A DNA stretch of 64,000 nucleotides. It comes from Gammaproteobacteria bacterium (GTDB taxonomy: Bacteria; Pseudomonadota; Gammaproteobacteria; Steroidobacterales; Steroidobacteraceae). Below are positions 24,177 through 31,962 of the stretch, in pieces (positions within the stretch are counted from its first letter, which is position 1; the number at the start of each line of letters is the position of its first letter). The stretch covers positions 1-64,000 of the forward strand of contig JANYLM010000125.1 of the NCBI GenBank assembly GCA_025357835.1, written 5' to 3'. The translations under genes and the position numbers were made by a program. The notes under the pieces are model-generated. The model saw nothing but the letters and a program-made list of their open reading frames with translations, ran no database searches and had not been told where the DNA came from.

Positions 24177-24836
24177 ATGACTAACATCCGCCTCACTGCA
24201 TTCAAGTGGGTTCCTCCCCTCGCCCAGGGTCTGGTCCGCGATTTGCGCGTGCGTTGGGCGCTCGAAGAAGCTGGTCTGCCCTATGAAGAAAAGCTGCTCG
24301 ACTTTGGCGATCAGAACAAGCCCGAACATCGCGCCGTGCAGCCGTTCGGCCAAGTGCCCGTGTACGAGGAAGACGGCCTCACGCTGTTCGAGTCCGGCTC
24401 CATCGTCATGCACATTGGGGAGAAGTCACCGGTACTTCTTCCGGTTGAGCCGGGAGCGCGTGCACGCGTGCGGACCTGGATGATTGCGGCGCTAAGCTCG
24501 GTAGAGCCCCATGTACAGACGCTGGTGACAATCGACCTGTTCTTTGCGAAAGAGGAATGGGCACCCTTAAGAAGACCCAGTGCCCTGGCCGCGGCGCAGA
24601 CACGCCTGAATGCCGTCGCCGCGGCGCTGGCCGAACGCGAGTATCTCGAAAAACAGTTCTCTGGCGCCGATGTGCTCATGACGAGCGTGTTGCGCATGCT
24701 TCGGCACACTACGGTGGTATCCGACATTCCGGTGCTCGCTGCCTATCAGGCGCGTTGCGAGGCGCGTCCCGCTTTCAAACGCGCACTGGCCGACCAGCTC
24801 GCGCCTTTCCAGCGCTACGCGCCAGTTGCTGCCTGA
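24177..24836 (+). CDS. Glutathione S-transferase family protein
   Basis: This 219-residue protein has a thioredoxin-like N-terminal domain (LRVRWALEEAGLPYEEKLLD) with the cis-proline glutathione site in QPFGQVPVYEEDGLTLFESG-SIVMHIGE near residue 58, and an all-helical C-terminal domain. It probably conjugates or reduces electrophiles. GAGGAAA precedes the ATG by 6 bases. It is the last gene of the ArsR-SRPBCC-GST operon and remains intact although the SRPBCC frame is broken. Confidence 0.92.
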   Translation: MTNIRLTAFKWVPPLAQGLVRDLRVRWALEEAGLPYEEKLLDFGDQNKPEHRAVQPFGQVPVYEEDGLTLFESGSIVMHIGEKSPVLLPVEPGARARVRTWMIAALSSVEPHVQTLVTIDLFFAKEEWAPLRRPSALAAAQTRLNAVAAALAEREYLEKQFSGADVLMTSVLRMLRHTTVVSDIPVLAAYQARCEARPAFKRALADQLAPFQRYAPVAA

Positions 24837-24839
24837 CGC

Positions 24840-24905
24840 TTATTCCGGCGCGTAGCACACCGCTTCGATGTTGTGCCCGCCGTGGTCGATGACGAACGCG
24901 CCGTG
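24840..24905 (-). pseudogene. C-terminal remnant of a VOC (glyoxalase-fold) protein
   Basis: Reading minus, 22 codons LHGAFVIDHGGHNIEAVCYA-PE end at the stop 24840-24842. They match the almost invariant end of a VOC/glyoxalase-family protein (D-P-D-G-H-N-I-E-A-V-C). A stop lies directly upstream in the frame, so only the last strand is left. Confidence 0.6.
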
Positions 24906-25684
24906 TAGTTAGGGTGAAGCAGCCGCTTTGCCAATCTTGAATGACCGGTTTCGAGAAAGCCAACGGACCGCGCAGGGCACAAATTGATCGTCCGCTATTT
25001 GGCGGCCAGAACCGGCCATACGGTTACCGCGCTCAATTCTCTCGTTTGCGGTCATTCGTGGCGCCGTCCCGACGATAAAGTTACGCTCGACAAGAAAATC
25101 GACAGGTTATAAATTGTAGTAAATCTGTCGTACCCCGAAGTTTTATCGGCGACCCGCGCCGGCGTCTCGGCGCCAGGGCAGAACGGCGCGCACCCTCGCC
25201 AATCCATGGCTATCTTAAGCCATGAGTGGCACTCACGAGTTGGCGACGACCCATGATATTTTTCGCTCTGTAAACAAATCGTGTCGGTCTCGCGGTCGCG
25301 CTGATTCACGACAGTTGTTCGTGAAATGTTCGTTGCAGCAATGGTGTACAAAATGTACGGACCTGGTCGGTCATCATTGCGGTAGTCGGCACGCCCCGCA
25401 GCGCATCAAATGAATTGTTTGCGGCCCGGTTGCCCCGGGCGTATAACACGCTTGGAAAAAATTTTACTACAGGGGAATGATTACAATCCGGGGATACTCT
25501 GGATGCGTGCGGCAATTGCCTCCTGGCATCGCGTAAATTGCCGGATGCTGGTCCACGAATCAAAGCGGTCACGCCGAGGCCGAGGTCCTACGAAAGCTTA
25601 TTCCATCGATGCGACGACCTAGAGTTTTCTGTTTGCGGGATTGTGAATTGCCCGTCTCAAGAGAAGCTATTAGGGGGAAACGCC
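24906..25684. other. Non-coding stretch, AT-richer than its surroundings in part
   Basis: About 780 bp without a supportable gene. The part from 25080 to 25500 is visibly richer in A and T than the flanking coding DNA. A weak CGACAG...CTGTCG inverted repeat (about 25107-25137) was seen. An open frame runs into the next gene from 25538, but it has no signal of coding. Confidence 0.5.
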
Positions 25685-27412
25685 ATGCTAACTCATCGAA
25701 TAATCGTACCCGCCATTGCCCTCCTGCTGATATCAACGCACGCGCTCGCAAATCCACGCCGCTCATTGATCGACGTTCACCCGGTGGGCGTCAGCTCCAT
25801 CGCTATGGCAGCCGCGTCCGGACGGCAGAGTACTGCGAGCACCGATGAGGGTTTAACGCGCGATAACAGCCGGGAAGCAAAGCACGCCGCGATGGTGGAC
25901 GCGATGGCCGCCGAGATCCGCGCCAAGTTGCGCGCCGCGGCGCGAAAAGCGCTGAAGTTGCCACACATTTCCGGCACGCCAACGAGTGGAATCGCAAGCG
26001 TGTTCGGCTTCAATGGGTTGAGCAACCTCGATCAGGCTAATGTAAATCTTGGATTTTCTGTTGAGCCGCCAGATCAGGCCTTATGCGTCGGCAACGGCTT
26101 CGTCTTCGAGGGCGTCAATGGCGCCTTTGCGGTCTACTCGGAGGACGGCCAATTGGTGTCCGGACCGGCGCAGGCCAATGCGTTTTTCGGCGTCGATTTT
26201 TTACTGAATGTAAGTGACCCCAGATGCATTTACGATACCGCGAGCAATCGATGGTTCGTTACGATGATCGAGTACAACAATTCATTCACCGATAATCACC
26301 TTAAAATAGCCGTGAGTAAAACGGGAGATCCCACCGGAAGCTTCACTACCTATGACATCAACGTTACCAACGACGGCGGCGACGTCCTTCCCAGCGACTG
26401 CCCGTGTCTAGGCGATCAACCGCTGATTGGCGCCGACGCCAATGGTTTCTACATCAGTACCAACGCTTTTGGCATCAGTACCTTCCGGGGCGCGCTGATC
26501 TACGCGCTGTCGAAAGCACAGCTCGCTCAGGGTGGAGGAGTGCGCGGTGTGCTCTTTGACCAGTTGTCGTTGCCGGGAGGGGAGTTCCCCTTTAGCATTC
26601 AGCCGTCGACCACGCCCTCCCACGCAAAATTTGCGAAAAATACTGAGTTTCTGGCGCAGTCCATGGGGCTGTTCAAGGCGGAGGACAGTTTGGCCGTATG
26701 GAGCATCAATAACACGTCCGCGCTGGATGGCGATCTGTCGAAGCTCTCGATTTCGCTGGTCGTGACACCGACCCAGGTTTACGTGGTACCCGTGCCGGCG
26801 AGTCAGAAAGCGGGTCCGACGCCGCGAGCCGAAGCGGACTCCGTCATCGACTCCTTCCCTGGTACCGCCAACGAGCAATTGCTCGACGGGAATGACCAAC
26901 GCCTTCAGCAAGTGACGTATCTGAACGGGCAACTTTTTACGACCGTTGGCACGGCCTCAACCACCGAAGGCGCGCCAGTACGCGACGCGGTTGCTTGGTT
27001 CGTCCTCAACGTGTCGAACGACGCCGACGGACTAGCGGCAAGCGTTGCCAAACAAGGGTACCTTGCCGGCCCGGATAGTTCTCACCTGCTCTATCCAGCG
27101 ATGGCGGTCAACTCGAAAGGTGAAGCCGCCATGGTATTCACGTTAACCGGTCCGCAGTTCTTTCCCAGCGCCGCGTTTTGGCGGCTCGGCGCGAACGCGA
27201 TCCACATAGTGGCCGAAGGTAAGGCTCCGGAAGACGGTTTTTCGGCCTACGAGTTTGCCCGGCCGCGATGGGGCGACTATTCGGCGGCGGCGGTGGGCTC
27301 CGACGACAGCATTTGGATGGCGACGGAGTGGATCCCAGGCGGAGCGCGCAAGCGTGCAGCTAACTGGGGCACGTTCATTGCTACGACCGACAGGGGTGCA
27401 CAGGACGACTGA
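25685..27412 (+). CDS. Secreted protein, probable beta-propeller, unknown function
   Basis: The ATG at 25685 gives 575 residues beginning with a Sec signal peptide (LTHRIIVPAIALLLISTHALA). A hydrophilic helical segment (REAKHAAMVDAMAAEIRAKL) is followed by a long beta-rich region with repeated D-x-R-x-x-Y-D/S-x-x-x-x-R-W-F motifs (DPRCIYDTASNRWFVTMIEY, PLIGADANGFYISTNAFGIS). That RWF-turn pattern is seen in sialidase-like or other propellers, but no catalytic motif was recognised. GGGGGAA lies before the ATG. It is followed after 30 bp by a perfect hairpin and has no close neighbour. The upstream frame to 25538 is rejected. Confidence 0.75.
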   Translation: MLTHRIIVPAIALLLISTHALANPRRSLIDVHPVGVSSIAMAAASGRQSTASTDEGLTRDNSREAKHAAMVDAMAAEIRAKLRAAARKALKLPHISGTPTSGIASVFGFNGLSNLDQANVNLGFSVEPPDQALCVGNGFVFEGVNGAFAVYSEDGQLVSGPAQANAFFGVDFLLNVSDPRCIYDTASNRWFVTMIEYNNSFTDNHLKIAVSKTGDPTGSFTTYDINVTNDGGDVLPSDCPCLGDQPLIGADANGFYISTNAFGISTFRGALIYALSKAQLAQGGGVRGVLFDQLSLPGGEFPFSIQPSTTPSHAKFAKNTEFLAQSMGLFKAEDSLAVWSINNTSALDGDLSKLSISLVVTPTQVYVVPVPASQKAGPTPRAEADSVIDSFPGTANEQLLDGNDQRLQQVTYLNGQLFTTVGTASTTEGAPVRDAVAWFVLNVSNDADGLAASVAKQGYLAGPDSSHLLYPAMAVNSKGEAAMVFTLTGPQFFPSAAFWRLGANAIHIVAEGKAPEDGFSAYEFARPRWGDYSAAAVGSDDSIWMATEWIPGGARKRAANWGTFIATTDRGAQDD

Positions 27413-27441
27413 GTGATCTGCAGCTTAGACTTTCCTCCGAA

Positions 27442-27476
27442 CCATCGAGCGCGGAATTGATAAGCGCGCTCGATGG
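27442..27476 (+). terminator. 12-bp perfect hairpin after the secreted-protein gene
   Basis: CCATCGAGCGCG (27442-27453) pairs perfectly with CGCGCTCGATGG (27465-27476) over an 11-nt loop, 30 bp after the stop. There is no T tract after the stem, so termination would be atypical; transcript end protection is another possibility. Confidence 0.6.
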
Positions 27477-27488
27477 GTCTACGCATTC

Positions 27489-27740
27489 ACTATTTTGATT
27501 GACACGCATACACACGCCGGCCGATTTTCGGCGACCTGCAGCTCTCTCGACAACTCAAAATTCCGGTCGCAACGCATCGTGTGAGCTCTGCGCATTTTTT
27601 GTGGACTTGCGGCTGGACCACGGCGAAATGCTGGTAGTGGGAAGCATCGCCTGCAAGTGCTCCACACGCCCGGACACACTCGCGACTCGATGTGTCTCCG
27701 CGTAGAGGATCGCGCCGCCATTTGTGTTCTTCTTTCTCCA
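27489..27740 (+). pseudogene. Decayed metallo-beta-lactamase-fold hydrolase
   Basis: Pieces of one protein appear in different frames: LIDTHTHAGRFSAT (the HxHxDH region with DH lost), then LSRQLKIPVATHR, then VDLRLDHGEMLVVGS, then RLQVLHTPGHTRDSMCLRVE-DRA. Order and wording match MBL-fold hydrolases of the persulfide dioxygenase/glyoxalase II kind, with the second metal motif HTPGHT. Several frameshifts separate the pieces. Sequence after 27740 gives no further match. Confidence 0.55.
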
Positions 27741-27821
27741 CATGTGCACGGCGTGGCCTGTGGGTGTGGTGAGCCTGGCCGTGGGCAACCGCCTCGTCAG
27801 CTCGGGCGTATCGGTCCGGAT

Positions 27822-27937
27822 CATCAGTTCCGGATCGATCGAGGGGCGGTTCGTGTGGTTATAGAACGGGGCGAGATAGGCGCGTAGATCGGTCAGGTCG
27901 AGAAACTTATCAATGCCGCGCAGTAGTAGGTACTAGG
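27822..27937 (-). mobile_element. N-terminal fragment of a DUF772-type (IS5/IS1182-like) transposase
   Basis: Reading minus from 27937, the frame gives LLRGIDKFLDLTDLRAYLAP then FYNHTNRPSIDPELMIR. This is the conserved N-terminal block of IS5/IS1182-group transposases (APFYS-HTGRPS-DPELM). The sequence diverges after MIR, and no catalytic domain is present. No terminal repeats were found. It lies directly after the alpha/beta hydrolase remnant on the same strand. Confidence 0.65.
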
Positions 27938-27957
27938 CCCATGCATCGCTTAAGCAC

Positions 27958-28152
27958 GCCTGGAACGTTGCTGTTGGCCGCGAATCGCGGCGCAATGATA
28001 ATCGAATCGGCCAGCCTGCCAGCGAGAAACGCCCCCGCCACGGCGGTGCGGAAATGGTTGTCCGCGTCGCGCAGGATACCGTGGACCAAGATGAACACAG
28101 GGGTGACCGCAGGATTTCTCTTCGAAAGACTGTAGGAACGATAGGCGGTCAA
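27958..28152 (-). pseudogene. N-terminal remnant of an alpha/beta hydrolase
   Basis: Reading minus, the frame gives YSLSKRNPAVTPVFILVHGI then LRDADNHFRTAVAGAFLAGR and DSIIIAPRFAANSN. This is the oxyanion-hole and strand beta-4 region (LVHG-x-x-RDADNYFR) of a secreted alpha/beta hydrolase subgroup. The nucleophile elbow and all later parts are missing; the match ends around 27958, where transposase-like sequence begins. It looks like a gene cut by an insertion and later deletion. Confidence 0.6.
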
Positions 28153-28419
28153 TGGCAGTCTGGACCCGGCCGATTCTGTTGTAAAACTAAACTTCTGCAG
28201 ACTGATGATTTTGCCCTTAGGCGAGCTTGTGGCTGAAAACTAGGCATCAACGTTGCGCCCTCGTCGGCAATCCGGGTCCCTTCCGGTCGTTCAAATTTCA
28301 GCCTTCTTAAAGCCTGGGCGTTTTCGAGCTAAATCGGAGTTGGGAGTTTTTCTATCCGTCAATCGCACGCTTGGGTACACTGCGCGAGTCGGCATTCACC
28401 CAAAGCACACATCGCAAAC

Positions 28420-28938
28420 ATGGTCGCGAGCAATATTTTTCCGCTCAATGGGGGTTGCGATTGCGGCGTCGTCCGCTATCGTGTGGAAAAGCAACCGCTC
28501 ATTGTACATTGCTGTCATTGTCGTTGGTGCCAACGGGAAAGCGGTGCGTCGTTCGCACTGAATGCCATGATCGAGGCAGATTACCTGGTTCATTTGGGTA
28601 TGGAGCCAGAGATCATCGATACGCCCTCTAATAGCGGCAAGGGGCAGAAAATCGCGCGCTGTCCCAAATGCCGGGTGGCCGTATGGAGCAACTATGCGGG
28701 TGCGGGCCCAGTCGTTAGGTTCGTTCGGGTGGGCACGCTGGATGCACCAGATCACTTGCCTCCCGATATACACATCTTTACTTCCTCCAAGCAACCATGG
28801 GTTCAACTTCCGGCAGGAGTTCCATTCGTCCCGGAATATTACGAACGCGAGTCTTTTTGGCCTGCGGAGAGCCTCGCTCGCCGTCTTTTGGTATTACCTA
28901 AGATTGAGGCTTATCAGGCGTCGCTCCGCACGGGCTAA
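28420..28938 (+). CDS. GFA family (CENP-V fold) zinc protein
   Basis: This 172-residue protein has the complete GFA cysteine pattern: GGCDCGVVRYRVE near residue 12, CCHCRWCQRESGASF near 31, and CPKCRVAVWSNY near 84, which bind structural and catalytic-type zinc. The fold is a Mss4-like beta-tent; many members are of unknown function. It is unlike the DUF6151-type protein at 21003-21518. It sits 60 bp upstream of the TPR gene, with which it may share a transcript. Confidence 0.9.
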   Translation: MVASNIFPLNGGCDCGVVRYRVEKQPLIVHCCHCRWCQRESGASFALNAMIEADYLVHLGMEPEIIDTPSNSGKGQKIARCPKCRVAVWSNYAGAGPVVRFVRVGTLDAPDHLPPDIHIFTSSKQPWVQLPAGVPFVPEYYERESFWPAESLARRLLVLPKIEAYQASLRTG

Positions 28939-29001
28939 GGCCCAATTCACGGCGTTAATTTTTCGGCAAACCACGACATTGACACAAGCGAAGTGAGCGC
29001 A

Positions 29002-30618
29002 ATGAAACCTATGGTAACCGTCCTGCTGGTTCTGTTGGTCTCGCCCGCCATGGCAGTGGAGCATCAGCATGGGACTGGTGAAAAGCTTGGGGCGGTTCAC
29101 TTTGCCACATCGTGCAATGAAGCCGCACAGAGTGATATAGATCACGCAGTAGCCCTGCTACATTCCTTCCAATTCAGCCGCGCCATTGATAACTTCAATT
29201 TGGCGCTGGAGAAGGACGCGACGTGCACAATCGCGTACTGGGGAATCGCAATCAGCGATTGGGGAAATCCATTCGCACCCGGACTCATAGATAAGAGGCT
29301 ATTGCAGCTGGGGCGACAGAGCGTTGAGCGCGCCGAAAGACTGGGCGCCAAGACCGACCGCGAACGGGCCTATGTCGCTGCGGTAGGCAAGCTGTACGGG
29401 GAATTCGAAAGTACCCCGCAGAGAGCGCGCTGGCTCGCCTACCGCAACTCCATGGAAAACGTGGCAAACAACTATCCGCAAGATCACGAAGCGCAGATTT
29501 TTTATGCGCTGGCGCTCGCGGTTGGCGCCGATCCCGGTGACAAGAGCTACGCAGATCAGCTCAAGGGTGGGGCAATTCTAGAGAAATTGTTTGCGGAAGA
29601 GCCGACGCATCCCGGGTTGGCCCACTACATTATCCACGCATACGACGTACCGGCGCTGGCGGGGCGAGCGCTTGCGGCGGCGCGACGCTACGGTGAAATT
29701 GCTCCAGATACGCCCCACGCGCTGCATATGCCATCACATACGTTCACCCGATTGGGAGAGTGGCAGGCGTCCATTGAAAGCAACCTGGCCGCTGTGGCTG
29801 CAGCGCGGCGCCAGGGGCAGACATCAGACGAGTTGCATGCCAGCGACTACGAGACCTACGCCTACCTGCAAACGGGGCAGGATGCGGCAGCTGAACGAAT
29901 CGTAAGAGGGCTGCCGGGAATAACGTCGCGTTTCGATCCGAAGGCGGTGTTAATCGGCGCAGGGCCGCCCGCGGCAGCATATTTTGCGCTCGCGGCGATC
30001 CCTGCACGATACGCATTGGAGCGACGAGACTGGCAGCAGGCAGAACAGCTTACCGTGCGGGAAACCCCGTTTCCTTTTACTGACGCGGTAACTTGGCTTG
30101 CCCGAGGACTGGGCGCAGCTCGACTCGGACATACGGCGGTCGCTGACGAAGCATCCACGGCACTGAAGCGCATTCAGGATCGCCTTGCGGGGGCCAATGA
30201 GCCGTACTGGGCGCGACAGGTTGAAATCCAGGCGCTGGCCGTCGCGGCATGGTCAGCGCTGGCAAAGGGCGCCCAAAAGGACGCGCTTCAGCAGATGGAG
30301 TCTGCAGCAGAAATGGAGGACAAGACAGAAAAAAGCGCAATAACACCGGGGCCACTATCGCCGGCGCGGGAGCTGCTCGGGGACATGCTCCTGAGTTTGA
30401 ATGAGCCTACAAAAGCGTTGGAGCAATTCGAAGCGACGCTTAAGAAAGAGCCGCGGCGCTTCAATTCATTATACGGAGCGGCGCATGCAGCCCAGCTCAG
30501 CGGGAATCGGGGTGCGAGTCAAAGTTATTTTCGCGAACTTTTGAGCGTCTGCACGCACTCCGACAAGCCTGCACGATCTGAACTTCAAGAGGCAAAGCTG
30601 TCGATTTCGCAGAAATAG
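29002..30618 (+). CDS. Exported tetratricopeptide-repeat protein
   Basis: From the ATG at 29002 the product has about 538 residues with a signal peptide (MKPMVTVLLVLLVSPAMA). TPR-like helical pairs recur (AVALLHSFQFSRAIDNFNLA, near residue 45; PSHTFTRLGEWQASIESNLA; ALEQFEATLKKEPRRFNSLY near 475). The family signature GLAHYIIHAYDVPALAGRAL occurs near 210. These proteins are common in Gammaproteobacteria and Bacteroidetes and have no known catalytic activity; a scaffold role in the periplasm is likely. A GTG three codons upstream is an alternative start. Confidence 0.85.
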   Translation: MKPMVTVLLVLLVSPAMAVEHQHGTGEKLGAVHFATSCNEAAQSDIDHAVALLHSFQFSRAIDNFNLALEKDATCTIAYWGIAISDWGNPFAPGLIDKRLLQLGRQSVERAERLGAKTDRERAYVAAVGKLYGEFESTPQRARWLAYRNSMENVANNYPQDHEAQIFYALALAVGADPGDKSYADQLKGGAILEKLFAEEPTHPGLAHYIIHAYDVPALAGRALAAARRYGEIAPDTPHALHMPSHTFTRLGEWQASIESNLAAVAAARRQGQTSDELHASDYETYAYLQTGQDAAAERIVRGLPGITSRFDPKAVLIGAGPPAAAYFALAAIPARYALERRDWQQAEQLTVRETPFPFTDAVTWLARGLGAARLGHTAVADEASTALKRIQDRLAGANEPYWARQVEIQALAVAAWSALAKGAQKDALQQMESAAEMEDKTEKSAITPGPLSPARELLGDMLLSLNEPTKALEQFEATLKKEPRRFNSLYGAAHAAQLSGNRGASQSYFRELLSVCTHSDKPARSELQEAKLSISQK

Positions 30619-30711
30619 CATCGACTCCCCCACCCAATAGTTGACGCTCGCGACTGCCGGCATTGGGCATAAACTCGCCCGACCACTCGCAGAAGGGGAC
30701 GAGGTGCCAAC

Positions 30712-31920
30712 TTACCCGGACTCCCCGCCGCAATAGTTGCGGACCCTGTGCGCCTTCTCGAAAGCGGCGGGTGGCAGGGAGTGCGCAAGGGGCGTTCCGG
30801 GCCGCCGGACGGGTGTCGTTTGCAACGAAGCAGCGTAGGCGGCAACGGCAATCATATCGTTGATGCCGAGGTTCGAGACTACGGCGAGCATGGGTTGACC
30901 CGTTGCACCGGAACGGGCGCCAGTCTTGAAGGCCAGCAGCTGGCGCAGCAGGTAGGTCGGCGACCGCCCTGCAATTCGCGGAATTAAGCCAGCACCTTGC
31001 AGCCGATCCCCATGGCAGCTGACGCAGGCGTAGGGGGCTCCACCTTCCCCGAAGCGGGCTACGGACCGACCACGCTTCAAACTGCCGATTGGAACATAGG
31101 CAATGTACTGCAGGCCATCGTCGCGGTTTTCGTGACGTGCAGCATCTGGGGTGAACTCCATAAGACGCTTCCCGAGAAGTTCATCGCCGCCGCCGGGCTC
31201 GGCTGCATAAACCCATCCTACGACCCGTGACCGCGGCACGCGTAACACTTCCGCCACTCGGACATGGGACTGCAGCTGCTGCTGCGAAAAATATTCAGCG
31301 GCGGCCGTCACTTCGTCAGCGGTGACGAACTTGGCTGCGTGGATCATGCGATCCGCTGGACGGTAAAGACCCGGCCAGGCACTGCGTCGGGCGCCGCTAT
31401 TGAAGTCCGCCAACTGTTGAACGATGTAGGGCGGCGGCAGTCCCGCAAGCGAGGCGTTCTCAGGTCGCCCCTGGCCCGCTGGCGTGTGGCAATAGCCACA
31501 AGCGAAAACATCGGGCGCGCGGCCGTGAGCGACGACGCTGGGCATCGGCGAGTGTGCTGCGGGAAACCAATCCGGCGCAGCAAACAGATCGCTGAGATCC
31601 GCCTCCGTGTAGGTGACACGGCTGCCGGGGACATGCAGCGGCTTTATGTGATCGTACGTCTGTATCCCAGAAAAGGAGGGGGGATTTAGTGGAAAGACCC
31701 ATGCCGGCACGATCGCCTGAATTAGGCGGTCATCGGATGCGGCTACTTCAGCGCCGTAGACGGCCGTGGCTAGCGCACAGCAGAAGCCAACAACCGAGAA
31801 GATTCCATACACCACGGCCGAAGCGATACTGCGCACTGTTGGCCTCAATGATTCGCGCCGAATTTCGGCTGCCAGGGCAGTATAGAGAAAAGCAGCGGCT
31901 GGTCGAACCGCTATATGCAC
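30712..31920 (-). CDS. Exported diheme cytochrome c
   Basis: This protein has up to 402 residues. Two heme-c attachment motifs are present: CGYCH near residue 142 and CVSCH near 292, each followed by class I (c4/c553-like) wording such as AGLPPPYIVQQLADFNSGAR and RIAGRSPTYLLRQLLAFKTG. An export signal lies near residues 28-55 (VVYGIFSVVGFCCALATAVY). The first in-frame start (31920) puts basic residues before it, and a GTG further in would give a more normal signal peptide; the start is uncertain. It is the third gene of a minus-strand cluster with the large secreted protein and small lipoprotein, and may carry electrons for them. Confidence 0.87.
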   Translation of the reverse strand: MHIAVRPAAAFLYTALAAEIRRESLRPTVRSIASAVVYGIFSVVGFCCALATAVYGAEVAASDDRLIQAIVPAWVFPLNPPSFSGIQTYDHIKPLHVPGSRVTYTEADLSDLFAAPDWFPAAHSPMPSVVAHGRAPDVFACGYCHTPAGQGRPENASLAGLPPPYIVQQLADFNSGARRSAWPGLYRPADRMIHAAKFVTADEVTAAAEYFSQQQLQSHVRVAEVLRVPRSRVVGWVYAAEPGGGDELLGKRLMEFTPDAARHENRDDGLQYIAYVPIGSLKRGRSVARFGEGGAPYACVSCHGDRLQGAGLIPRIAGRSPTYLLRQLLAFKTGARSGATGQPMLAVVSNLGINDMIAVAAYAASLQTTPVRRPGTPLAHSLPPAAFEKAHRVRNYCGGESG

Positions 31921-31962
31921 ACCACGGTAGCATCGACCAACTGCGGTCAGTGGCGTTCTGCG

